Shown here in pieces: positions 25,647-33,476 of a stretch of 64,000 nucleotides of DNA; within the stretch, counting starts at the first letter, position 1, and the number at the start of each line of letters is the position of its first letter. Under the pieces are notes generated by a model. That model was not told where the DNA came from, made no database searches, and was given only the letters and a program-made list of their open reading frames with translations. This DNA comes from Actinobacteria bacterium IMCC26207 (GTDB taxonomy: Bacteria; Actinomycetota; Acidimicrobiia; Acidimicrobiales; Microtrichaceae), in assembly GCA_001025035.1 (NCBI GenBank), contig LCZK01000008.1, positions 124,001-188,000 of the forward strand, in the 5' to 3' direction. A program made the translations under genes and the position numbers.

Positions 25647-27253
25647 GCAGCGGGAGTATCTTCTCTCTGGTATTCCTCAAGCAACTCAGTCTCCTGATTA
25701 TTTTTGGGGAACTTGAAGTAGACCAAGATAAACCCCAAAACGATGGCAACGCTGCCAGCCAAATAGGCCCAGTCTTGACCTTGGATAAACGAGGTTTTTG
25801 CAGCGGAAGTAATCTGTGAGGCGTATTGGGGATATTGCGCCGCCACCGACTCTGCACTCGCAAAGGACTTTTCCAATTCCGACTGAACTTGGTCGCTAAT
25901 CTGCTGCTGGCTCGATGCTTCTGCGGCTGTGATGTCGGCGGCAAACGCAGATGCATATCCGATCGTGAGCAGTGCCCCGAGGATTGACTGCATGATTGCG
26001 CCACCTAGGTCGCGCTGCAGATCCGCCGTACCCGATGCCATGCCGGCGCGATCTACGGGCACTGAACCCGTCAGCGAATGAGACGCAGGGGTTCCTGCGA
26101 GACCCACCCCAACACCCACAAGGGCGTATGCCAATCCGACTTCCCAAAAGGCGCTTCCCTCATTCCAGAGAAACAGCATGGTTAAGAAGCTCAGCAAGCA
26201 GAACGCGTAGCCCAGAAGAAGGGTAAATCGCGACCCGTGACGATCGATGAGTTTTGCCGATCGTGGTGCAACGATGACCATCGCAATTGCTGCAGGCAAG
26301 ATGGATGCGCCAGAGGCCAGAGTTGAGTAACCAAGAACGTTCTGCAAGAACTGCTGTCCGATAAACATTGCCCCCATCAGAGAACCGAACACAACAATTC
26401 CGGCCACCGCTGCAACCCAAAATATTTGGCGTCCAGCTATGTGGAGATCGAACAGCGGCACCTTGGCACGGCGCTGGCGGATCACGAATCCGACTGCAGC
26501 GGCAACAGCCAAGACTGCGAGTCCGGCAGCTAGGGCAGCTGCGTTCGGTACGGCAGCAAAGTTGATTGCTAGGACTAAGGCACCCACCATGATAATGGAG
26601 AGCATGCCGCCCAAGTTGTCCACCGGGTCAGAGTCTTCATTCACGTGGGCCGGAACAAACTTGAAGGCCAGGCCCAGCGCCACAACTGCAAGTGGCAGAG
26701 TCACCAAGAAGACTGAACCCCAGTAGAAGTACTGCAGCAAGAATCCGGCGATCAGCGGCCCAAGTGCCGAGAGGGCGCCACCTACACCAGACCACAAAGC
26801 AATCGACTTGGTCCGCGCTGGACCCGACCACAGCGCAGTGATCAGGGCGAGCGTGGTCGGAAAGGCCATGCCCGCCGAAAGTCCCCCTACTAACCGAGCG
26901 AGGAACAACACTTGAATTGTTGGCGCAAGGGCTGCAAGCAAACAAGCCGGAATCGACAGACCGATCCCCAACATGAGCATCAGTTTTCGGCCGTAACGAT
27001 CCCCCAGGGCACCGAGGTAAATCACCGAGGCCGCAAGGCCGAGCGAATACCCGATTGCCACCAGATTGAGTTGCGTCTGAGAGGCATTAAAGGCCTTGCC
27101 GATATCAGGCAAAGCCACATTTGCAACGGCAAGGTTCAAGTTGGCGACAGCTGCCACCAAAATCAGCGAAATAAGGACCCATTTGGCTGCTTCGGGAGCA
27201 GTTGAAGCCTCGGCATCGGTGCCGCCTGGGGGTGTGGTCATCGCGCTATCCAT
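25640..27253 (-). CDS. MFS transporter, DHA2 (14-TMS) type
   Basis: About 537 residues with roughly 14 transmembrane segments. The family loop YLGALGDRYGRKLML (motif A), a motif-C-like stretch SALGPLIAGFLLQYFYW and the C-terminal extracytoplasmic segment rich in Gln and Ser before the last helix are typical of EmrB/QacA-type drug:H+ antiporters. ATG 27253 is taken; a TTG at 27265 and an ATG at 27241 are alternatives. It overlaps the 3' end of the GGDEF-EAL gene by 8 bp and the following ABC subunit by 7 bp. The operon thus combines two independent export systems. The substrate is unknown. Confidence 0.9.
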   Translation of the reverse strand: MDSAMTTPPGGTDAEASTAPEAAKWVLISLILVAAVANLNLAVANVALPDIGKAFNASQTQLNLVAIGYSLGLAASVIYLGALGDRYGRKLMLMLGIGLSIPACLLAALAPTIQVLFLARLVGGLSAGMAFPTTLALITALWSGPARTKSIALWSGVGGALSALGPLIAGFLLQYFYWGSVFLVTLPLAVVALGLAFKFVPAHVNEDSDPVDNLGGMLSIIMVGALVLAINFAAVPNAAALAAGLAVLAVAAAVGFVIRQRRAKVPLFDLHIAGRQIFWVAAVAGIVVFGSLMGAMFIGQQFLQNVLGYSTLASGASILPAAIAMVIVAPRSAKLIDRHGSRFTLLLGYAFCLLSFLTMLFLWNEGSAFWEVGLAYALVGVGVGLAGTPASHSLTGSVPVDRAGMASGTADLQRDLGGAIMQSILGALLTIGYASAFAADITAAEASSQQQISDQVQSELEKSFASAESVAAQYPQYASQITSAAKTSFIQGQDWAYLAGSVAIVLGFILVYFKFPKNNQETELLEEYQREDTPAAC

Positions 27254-29426
27254 CTTCGTGCTCAATTCTCTGCGGAGCTAAGGGGCGATCCGAAAGCAGG
27301 AGTCTAACGAAGTCGTCTGGGGGCATGGGCCGTGCAAGGAGGTATCCCTGCACATAGTCAACTCGTAAGTCCATCACGATCTCGAGTTCGGCCTGCGTCT
27401 CAACACCTTCTGCCACGCTCCGGCACCCCAGCGCGTGGGTCATCTCGAGTGCCGTTCGCAGAATGATGTAGTCGGCCGAGTCACGTTGTTCAGTGAGGAA
27501 TGACCGGTCGATCTTGAGCGTATCCAAGGGCAGGTCTCGTACTTCATTAAACGAGGCATAACCCGAGCCGAAATCATCAACAGCTAACCACAGGCCCTTT
27601 TCACGAAATTGCCTCAAGGCCTCGGCCGCCCGCTCGCGAATCACAGGAAGGACAAGTTCAGGCACCTCAACCAAAAAGGCCACAGGGTCAACCTGATGCC
27701 GCTCAAGCAGAGAAAAGATCCATTCGGCAAGATCCGGTCGAGCAAGCGTTGTATCTGACAAATTCACGCCAATGACTGGCAGACCACGTGGGCATCTGCC
27801 GACTAGCGATCCGAGCAGTTCTATGACGGGTTCAACCACAGCAGCATCGACAGCGCTTGACAGCCCGGCGCTGACCGCCACCTCGATCCACGCGGCGGCA
27901 GGGACCAATCTGCCATTGTCATCCCTCAGTCGGGCCAAGGCCTCGGCTCCGCTGATCATGCCCGTGTAAGGGTCAACCACTGGTTGCAGTGCGTACTCGA
28001 TTCGGCCAGCACTTAGCGCAGCGCGCAACACGCCTTCGAGACGCTTCTGTTCACTGCGAACAGCCCGCAGACTCGCATCGCAGTGGAGAATCTGGTCGCG
28101 TCCTGTGCCCTTTGCCAACCGCAGCACTGCGTTGGCCTCGTCAAGGAGCACTCCTACAGTCTGACCCGCCTGTGGATCGAACACTGCAACACCCACGCTG
28201 GCAGTCACTAGAACATGCAAGGTTGCGAGCGCCGTGCGCTGAACCGAAGCCCTGAATCCAGCGGCCAACCGATCGAACTCAGCTCGGTCATTGCACTGAA
28301 CTGCGAGTGCAAACTCATCCCCACCGATTCTTCCTAGGTGAATGCTGGTAGTTCCACCTGCGCTCAGGGATGCTTCAGTGTTGGTGCCGAGTTGAGCAGT
28401 GTTGGTGCCGAGTTGAGCAAGGTCGGCGCTGAGCTCGGCAAGGAAGCGGTCCGCTTCACCATGACCATGGCGTTCATTGATGGACTTGAACCGATCGATA
28501 TCGCAAAAGAGCACCCCGAACAATGTGTTCCCGCTCGACTGCGCACCCGGCTGCTCGCCCGACTGCTGAACGGTGGCTTTCAGCAGGGACTCTGCTGCTT
28601 GGATGAAGGTTGATCGTTTGAGCAAGCCGGTCAGGTCATCGCGGGTGGAACGCAGGTAGAGCTCCTGTTGCATCTGATGCATTTCGGTTACGTCCCGGAG
28701 CAACATGATGATCCCTGGCGTCCCATCCTCTCGATACTTGACGCGACGGCCATCAAAGGAGATCACTCGAGACACGCCGTCTCTGCCAACGATTGTGGCC
28801 ACCTGCGAGGAGACTCCAGCATCCTCGAGATAGCGAAGGGCAGGATGCAAGTTCGCATCCACGCAGTCCTCAGGGTGGCACTGCACTTGCACTCTGAGGT
28901 CTTGAATTCGCCCAAAGAGTTCCTCCCCCTCATAGCCATGTTGCATCGATGCAGCAGCATTGGATTCATGAATCTCGCCGTGAGGATCACAGCGCAGGAT
29001 GCCGATTCCGATGTCATCGGCAACCTGACGAACACCAAGTCCAAGTTGCCGGCGCGCCACCAGCAAAAAGTGGGTGCCATCTGGGCGGCTCAGCCTCCGG
29101 CCGACTATCTCGACCACAACCGCTTGCCCGCTCCTGTGTAGCAGTCGAAGCTCGGGGCGATAGGTCTCTTGGCCATCAGCAAAGCGCTTCATGTTTGCCA
29201 TGACACGGTCGCGATCATCAAGGTGAATCAACTCCAGCGCAGGTCGTCCAAGCAGTTCCTCTGCTGCTATGCCCAAGAATGACTCTGAGTCTCCGCCCAC
29301 CCCCTCAATTCTGAACTCTGGATCAACGCAGACCACCAGGTCGGGGGAATTCAAGATCACTTCGGCTGGCTCAATGGCGCTCCCGGGGAGAACCTTCCAC
29401 TCTCCGGGTTGCTTAGGAGTTTGCAT
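27246..29426 (-). CDS. PAS-PAS-GGDEF-EAL cyclic-di-GMP enzyme
   Basis: About 726 residues, no transmembrane segment. Two PAS-like domains (about 15-130 and 135-260) are followed by a GGDEF domain with intact IGGDEFALAV and an EAL domain with GAEALARL, VEVPELV, DDFGSGYASF, LKIDRSF and SVAEGVET. Both catalytic cores look competent, so it could make or break cyclic di-GMP according to PAS input. ATG 29426 (MQTPKQPGEW) is chosen; it overlaps the SulP gene by 14 bp, while the 29543 start would add 39 unconserved residues. A 21-bp duplication adds AQLGTNT to a GGDEF loop. Co-translation with transporters suggests the second messenger is tied to transport. Confidence 0.9.
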   Translation of the reverse strand: MQTPKQPGEWKVLPGSAIEPAEVILNSPDLVVCVDPEFRIEGVGGDSESFLGIAAEELLGRPALELIHLDDRDRVMANMKRFADGQETYRPELRLLHRSGQAVVVEIVGRRLSRPDGTHFLLVARRQLGLGVRQVADDIGIGILRCDPHGEIHESNAAASMQHGYEGEELFGRIQDLRVQVQCHPEDCVDANLHPALRYLEDAGVSSQVATIVGRDGVSRVISFDGRRVKYREDGTPGIIMLLRDVTEMHQMQQELYLRSTRDDLTGLLKRSTFIQAAESLLKATVQQSGEQPGAQSSGNTLFGVLFCDIDRFKSINERHGHGEADRFLAELSADLAQLGTNTAQLGTNTEASLSAGGTTSIHLGRIGGDEFALAVQCNDRAEFDRLAAGFRASVQRTALATLHVLVTASVGVAVFDPQAGQTVGVLLDEANAVLRLAKGTGRDQILHCDASLRAVRSEQKRLEGVLRAALSAGRIEYALQPVVDPYTGMISGAEALARLRDDNGRLVPAAAWIEVAVSAGLSSAVDAAVVEPVIELLGSLVGRCPRGLPVIGVNLSDTTLARPDLAEWIFSLLERHQVDPVAFLVEVPELVLPVIRERAAEALRQFREKGLWLAVDDFGSGYASFNEVRDLPLDTLKIDRSFLTEQRDSADYIILRTALEMTHALGCRSVAEGVETQAELEIVMDLRVDYVQGYLLARPMPPDDFVRLLLSDRPLAPQRIEHEDG
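28377..28418. repeat. 21-bp perfect tandem duplication inside the GGDEF domain
   Basis: Two adjacent identical copies, 28377-28397 and 28398-28418, add seven residues in frame (LGTNTAQ-type unit) to a loop between the first GGDEF strand and the GGDEF motif. It looks like a recent slippage event. Confidence 0.85.
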
Positions 29427-31098
29427 CAGGTTCGCTGCTCTGGATTGCCTCGCTGACCGAGTTAAAGAAGGAACCCTCGCCCGCAGCTTCGGAAATGCCG
29501 TAGCGGTCCATCTCGGCTCGGACGCTTGGCTGAACATCAGCAAAGACCAATCTCACCTCACGCTGCTCAAGTGTGGAGCGCAACTCTTTCAGGGTCTTCC
29601 AACCTGAGTAGTCAACATCGCCAATTCCACTGGCATCCAGACAAATGCAATTGACATCGGGGGTTCCAGCCAGTTCAAGCACCTGCGTGGAGAAGCCATT
29701 TGCGTTCGCATAAAACAAGTCTGCGGCAAAGCGAAGCACAATCAGCCCGGGAGCGGCGAGGGTGTGTTCAGACACGGGGCTTGCGTGGAGGTTGCCCTCT
29801 TTGCCGATACTCATCAATGACATGTTCGGCCGATAGCCGCGGCGCACATAATCCAAGATCGACAACACAATGGCCAAGATGACGCCCTGCTCAACGCCCA
29901 CAACCACGACCACTGCCGCAGTCACAGCAGCAATGGTGAACTCATCTTTGCGGACCTTCCAGATGCCGCGCATTCCCGCCACGTCAACTAACTCCACGCC
30001 AATCAGAAACACCACCGAGGCCAGCACGGCATTGGGCAGGTATTGCAGCGGACCCGTCAAGAAGAGCAGCACGATGAGCACCACAAAGGCTGTACTTAGC
30101 TGAGATATTTGGCTTCGACCCCCGGCCCCGTCCACCATCTGGGTCTTGGTAGGACTGCCGTTGACCACGAAGGCTCCGGAAAGACCAGCAGCAAGGTTTG
30201 CCACGCCGAGGCCAACCAAGTCTTCATTCTCCGAGAACTCCTCCTCGTACTTGGCTGCATAGGCACGAGAGGTTGCGGCGCTCTGAGCCAACACGACTAG
30301 CACGATTGCTCCAACCGTGGCTGTGAGCGGCGCTAGATCAGACCAACTCACGTCGGGCATGCCGAATGAGGGCAAGCCGCCAGGAACTTTTCCAATCGTG
30401 CTTACTCCGTCAGCGGACAGGTCACGGTTCCAACTCACCAAAATGGCGCCCACAATCGCAATCAGCGCACCTGGAATCCGCTTATTGATCTTGGCGCTGC
30501 CAAGGATGACCACCAGAACCGTTGCAGAAACTGCCAGCGTTGCCATATTGGTTTGCCCCAAGTTTGCCAACGTGCCCAATAGCTTGTGGATCGAGCCACC
30601 CGTGCCACTCGGTACGCCAAACATTGCACCTACCTGGCCCATAGCCACTTGGATTCCCACGCCGGTCAGAAAGCCAATCAGCACACTCCGACTCAGAAAA
30701 TCAGCCAGAAACCCAAGCCGGATCAGTCGGGCGACGATCAACACAACCCCGGTCATAAGCGCCGCAAGCCCCGCCAACGCGACGTACTGCGGAGATCCGA
30801 CGGAAGCTAAGCCAACGAGTCCGGCTGCGAGAATGACGGCAGTGGCGGAATCGGCACCGACTACAAGATGCCGAGATGAGCCCAAGATTGCGAAGACCGC
30901 AATCGGAATCAGGATTGTGTAGAGCCCCGTAATCACGGGCATGCCGGCGATTTTTGCGTATCCCATCACCTCTGGAATACCAAGTGCTGCAAGCGTCACT
31001 CCGGCTAACAAGTCAGTTGGCATCTGCTTGCGATTGAGCGGCAGAATGCCGTTCAAAAACGGCAACGAGCGCTTGCGCCCTCCTTCAACAGTTGCCAT
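29413..31098 (-). CDS. SulP/SLC26-family anion transporter with STAS domain
   Basis: A 561-residue SulP protein. The N-terminal motif LLAGVTLAALGIPEVMGYAKIAGMPVITGLYT is the SulP signature, about 12-14 transmembrane segments span residues 25-420, and a cytoplasmic STAS domain follows (ICLDASGIGDVDYSGWKTLKELRSTL). SulP transporters carry sulfate, bicarbonate or dicarboxylates; which one is not visible here. First gene of a five-gene minus-strand run in which every junction overlaps; the promoter must lie in the 94 bp between it and the divergent aminotransferase gene. Confidence 0.92.
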   Translation of the reverse strand: MATVEGGRKRSLPFLNGILPLNRKQMPTDLLAGVTLAALGIPEVMGYAKIAGMPVITGLYTILIPIAVFAILGSSRHLVVGADSATAVILAAGLVGLASVGSPQYVALAGLAALMTGVVLIVARLIRLGFLADFLSRSVLIGFLTGVGIQVAMGQVGAMFGVPSGTGGSIHKLLGTLANLGQTNMATLAVSATVLVVILGSAKINKRIPGALIAIVGAILVSWNRDLSADGVSTIGKVPGGLPSFGMPDVSWSDLAPLTATVGAIVLVVLAQSAATSRAYAAKYEEEFSENEDLVGLGVANLAAGLSGAFVVNGSPTKTQMVDGAGGRSQISQLSTAFVVLIVLLFLTGPLQYLPNAVLASVVFLIGVELVDVAGMRGIWKVRKDEFTIAAVTAAVVVVVGVEQGVILAIVLSILDYVRRGYRPNMSLMSIGKEGNLHASPVSEHTLAAPGLIVLRFAADLFYANANGFSTQVLELAGTPDVNCICLDASGIGDVDYSGWKTLKELRSTLEQREVRLVFADVQPSVRAEMDRYGISEAAGEGSFFNSVSEAIQSSEPDANS

Positions 31099-31192
31099 CG
31101 CAAGAAACTACCCGTTACGCGAGGACCATGAACGTGTTCCGAGGGCATAGATTAGTAGTCAGAAAAACTCTCGTGTCAGGACGGTCGAAGCA

Positions 31193-32539
31193 ATGTCCAA
31201 CTTATGGGGTCAGTTCAGCCAATTGTCGCCGATCGAACAGCAGCGGTTACCAGTTATCGTGCGCGGCGAGGGTTGCTACGTCTTTGACCAGTCCGGCAAG
31301 CGCTATCTAGACGGTCTATCTGGATTGTTTACCGTTCAGGTGGGACACGGCCGCAAGGAACTAGCAGAGGCTGCCGCCAAGCAGGCAGAGAAACTTGCTT
31401 ACTTTCCGATTTGGTCTTACGGAACAGAACCAGCCCTTGAACTGGCCGCAGAATTAGCATCCTTATCCTCAGGCGACCTGAACCGTGTCTTCTTTACAAC
31501 TGGTGGCGGTGAGGCGGTCGAGTCAGCATGGAAACTTGCACGGCAGTACTTTGCTCAGATTGGCCAACCTTCACGCAAAAAAATAATCTCACGCTATCTC
31601 TCCTATCACGGGACCACGATGGGTGCGTTGTCAATCAGCGGTCTGCCGGCCATCAAAAACGTGTTCGAACCACTTGTCCCTGGCGCTGTCAAGGTTCGCA
31701 ACACAAACAGCTTCCGCGACCCGGATGCAGCTGACATGGAGGCGTTCGCCCTGCGTTGCGCTGATGACATCGCGACGAGAATCGAGATGGAAGGGCCATC
31801 CACAGTCGCTGCAGTGATCCTGGAGCCCGTGCAGAACACCGGTGGCGCACTCGTTCCGCCGCCCGGATATTTTGCACGGGTCAGGGAAATTTGTGATCAC
31901 TACGGGGTGCTGCTCATTTCGGATGAGGTGATCTGCGCTTTTGGCCGCCTCGGCCACTGGTTTGGGTCGCAGCGTTACGAGTACCAGCCCGACATCATCA
32001 CCTTTGCCAAAGGCGTGACCTCGGGCTACTCCCCACTTGGAGGGATGATGATCAGCGAGGCCCTGGCCGAGCCATTCTTGGGCGAGGACGATATGTTCCT
32101 GCACGGCCTCACCTTTGCCGGCCACCCAGTTTCTTGTGCTGTTGCGCTCGCCAATATCGACATCATGAAGCGCGAGAACCTGCTGCAGAACGTGTTGGAA
32201 AACGAGTCGGGTCTGACTGCTCACCTAAGGCGCCTTGAAGATCTTCCTATCGTCGGAGATGTTCGAGGTGAGGGCTACTTACAAGTAGTCGAACTGGTGC
32301 GAGACCCAGTTACCCTCGAGACGTTCTCCCCAGAGGAATGCAAGTGGCTCCTCAAGGGTCTGATCTCGAATCGCCTGTTTGAAGAAGGCCTGATGTGTAG
32401 AACCGATGACCGTGCCGAACCTCTCATCGTCTTGTCACCGCCACTGATTGCCGGCGAACGCGAATTCGCTCTCATCGAGTCCGTGCTCCGCACAGTGCTC
32501 ACCGAAGCTTGGGATGCCCTGCAATCAAGGTCTGCCTAA
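31193..32539 (+). CDS. class III PLP aminotransferase (omega-amino acid / diamine type)
   Basis: A 448-residue class III aminotransferase. Conserved blocks are GCYVFDQSGKRYLDGLSGLFTVQVGHG, FTTGGGEAVESAWKLARQY, the ring-stacking segment YHGTTMGALS, LLISDEVICAFGRLG with the cofactor Asp, and the Schiff-base Lys in TFAKGVTSGYSPLGG. The closest recognisable types are omega-amino acid:pyruvate and putrescine or taurine aminotransferases, so it probably moves a terminal amino group to pyruvate or 2-oxoglutarate in the cytoplasm. It is monocistronic, divergent from SulP and convergent with the K+ channel gene. Confidence 0.92.
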   Translation: MSNLWGQFSQLSPIEQQRLPVIVRGEGCYVFDQSGKRYLDGLSGLFTVQVGHGRKELAEAAAKQAEKLAYFPIWSYGTEPALELAAELASLSSGDLNRVFFTTGGGEAVESAWKLARQYFAQIGQPSRKKIISRYLSYHGTTMGALSISGLPAIKNVFEPLVPGAVKVRNTNSFRDPDAADMEAFALRCADDIATRIEMEGPSTVAAVILEPVQNTGGALVPPPGYFARVREICDHYGVLLISDEVICAFGRLGHWFGSQRYEYQPDIITFAKGVTSGYSPLGGMMISEALAEPFLGEDDMFLHGLTFAGHPVSCAVALANIDIMKRENLLQNVLENESGLTAHLRRLEDLPIVGDVRGEGYLQVVELVRDPVTLETFSPEECKWLLKGLISNRLFEEGLMCRTDDRAEPLIVLSPPLIAGEREFALIESVLRTVLTEAWDALQSRSA

Positions 32540-32557
32540 GTCTGCCCAAGCCAGACT
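32539..32557. terminator. short hairpin between convergent aminotransferase and channel genes
   Basis: AGTCTG and CAGACT form a 6-bp stem with a 7-nt loop starting at the last base of the aminotransferase stop. It has no T-run and is a candidate weak bidirectional terminator. Confidence 0.3.
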
Positions 32558-32572
32558 CATGTAACAGAAGCG

Positions 32573-33391
32573 CTAGGAGTCTTCCTGCTCCGGCACAGCA
32601 TCAAGCGCTTGGTCATGGGGCGGGTCGTACTGGTGGATCAACTTTTTGAGTTGCGCCTCGATGCCGTCAAGACGGCCATGCAGGCCCTCAAGATCACTCG
32701 TAGGCAGAATGGTTCCTACAGCTACCGCTTCGGGCTCAAGGGTCTCAGAACGTGATCCCTTGGTTCGATCGTCCACTTGTTGGCTGAAACTCCACGAAAC
32801 CTGTGCAGTAATAACAGCAAGAGTCAGAATGCCAATGCACATGACGCATGCTGCGGCTATCTGACCCGCCGCAGTTACCGGATAGAGGTCCCCGTAGCCG
32901 ACCGTGGTGACCGTGACAATTGCCCACCAAGCAGCGTCACCAAGGCTAGTGATATTCGCTCCGGCGGAATCTCGCTCATAGAAGTAGACGAGGAGCGCGC
33001 CATTGACGAGGAGTACAAAGTCCGCGGCAAGAAACTTGGCTAAGTGCCCTCGACGAAAGAGCGAGGTGACAAGTCGAATGCTGAACAGGACTCGTATCGG
33101 GGGAAAGCCGATTGCAAGCAATCCAATGGGGTGTGCCCAGACATACGTCCAAGGCTGCGGGGCCAAACGAGCCCGACGGAACATATCCACTGCGAACACG
33201 AATGAGACTGCCAGCTTGGTCAGAATCGAAACCATCAACGCCGTCGTGCTCGATCCGAAGCTGCTGAATGGAATCAAGACAATCCACAGGGTGAGCAACG
33301 CTACAAAATCAAGTTTTGATTCAGTGCGAAGTATGTAGGCCTCGAGTTCGGGCGAGGTGTTTTGCGCTATCGGGAGGTGCTGTTTACTCAC
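32573..33391 (-). CDS. voltage-gated-like K+ channel (2TM pore plus N-terminal helices)
   Basis: A 272-residue channel subunit. Four N-terminal hydrophobic segments resemble a reduced voltage-sensor module (IRLVTSLFRRG as an S4-like basic helix). They are followed by an outer helix, a pore helix with the selectivity filter TVTTVGYGDLYP, and an inner helix. The C-terminal 70 residues are cytoplasmic and end in a short coiled coil (LEGLHGRLDGIEAQLKKLI), a likely tetramerisation helix. It should form homotetrameric K+-selective channels in the cytoplasmic membrane. It lies 85 bp downstream of the pseudokinase-flippase gene on the same strand; co-transcription is possible but not proven. Confidence 0.9.
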   Translation of the reverse strand: MSKQHLPIAQNTSPELEAYILRTESKLDFVALLTLWIVLIPFSSFGSSTTALMVSILTKLAVSFVFAVDMFRRARLAPQPWTYVWAHPIGLLAIGFPPIRVLFSIRLVTSLFRRGHLAKFLAADFVLLVNGALLVYFYERDSAGANITSLGDAAWWAIVTVTTVGYGDLYPVTAAGQIAAACVMCIGILTLAVITAQVSWSFSQQVDDRTKGSRSETLEPEAVAVGTILPTSDLEGLHGRLDGIEAQLKKLIHQYDPPHDQALDAVPEQEDS

Positions 33392-33476
33392 CCGTCTATG
33401 TTCCTTCGCCAGCGGACTGCTGAGGTGGACCCTGAACCAGCAACTCCGCTACTCACAAACTCCGCTAATCACCAAC

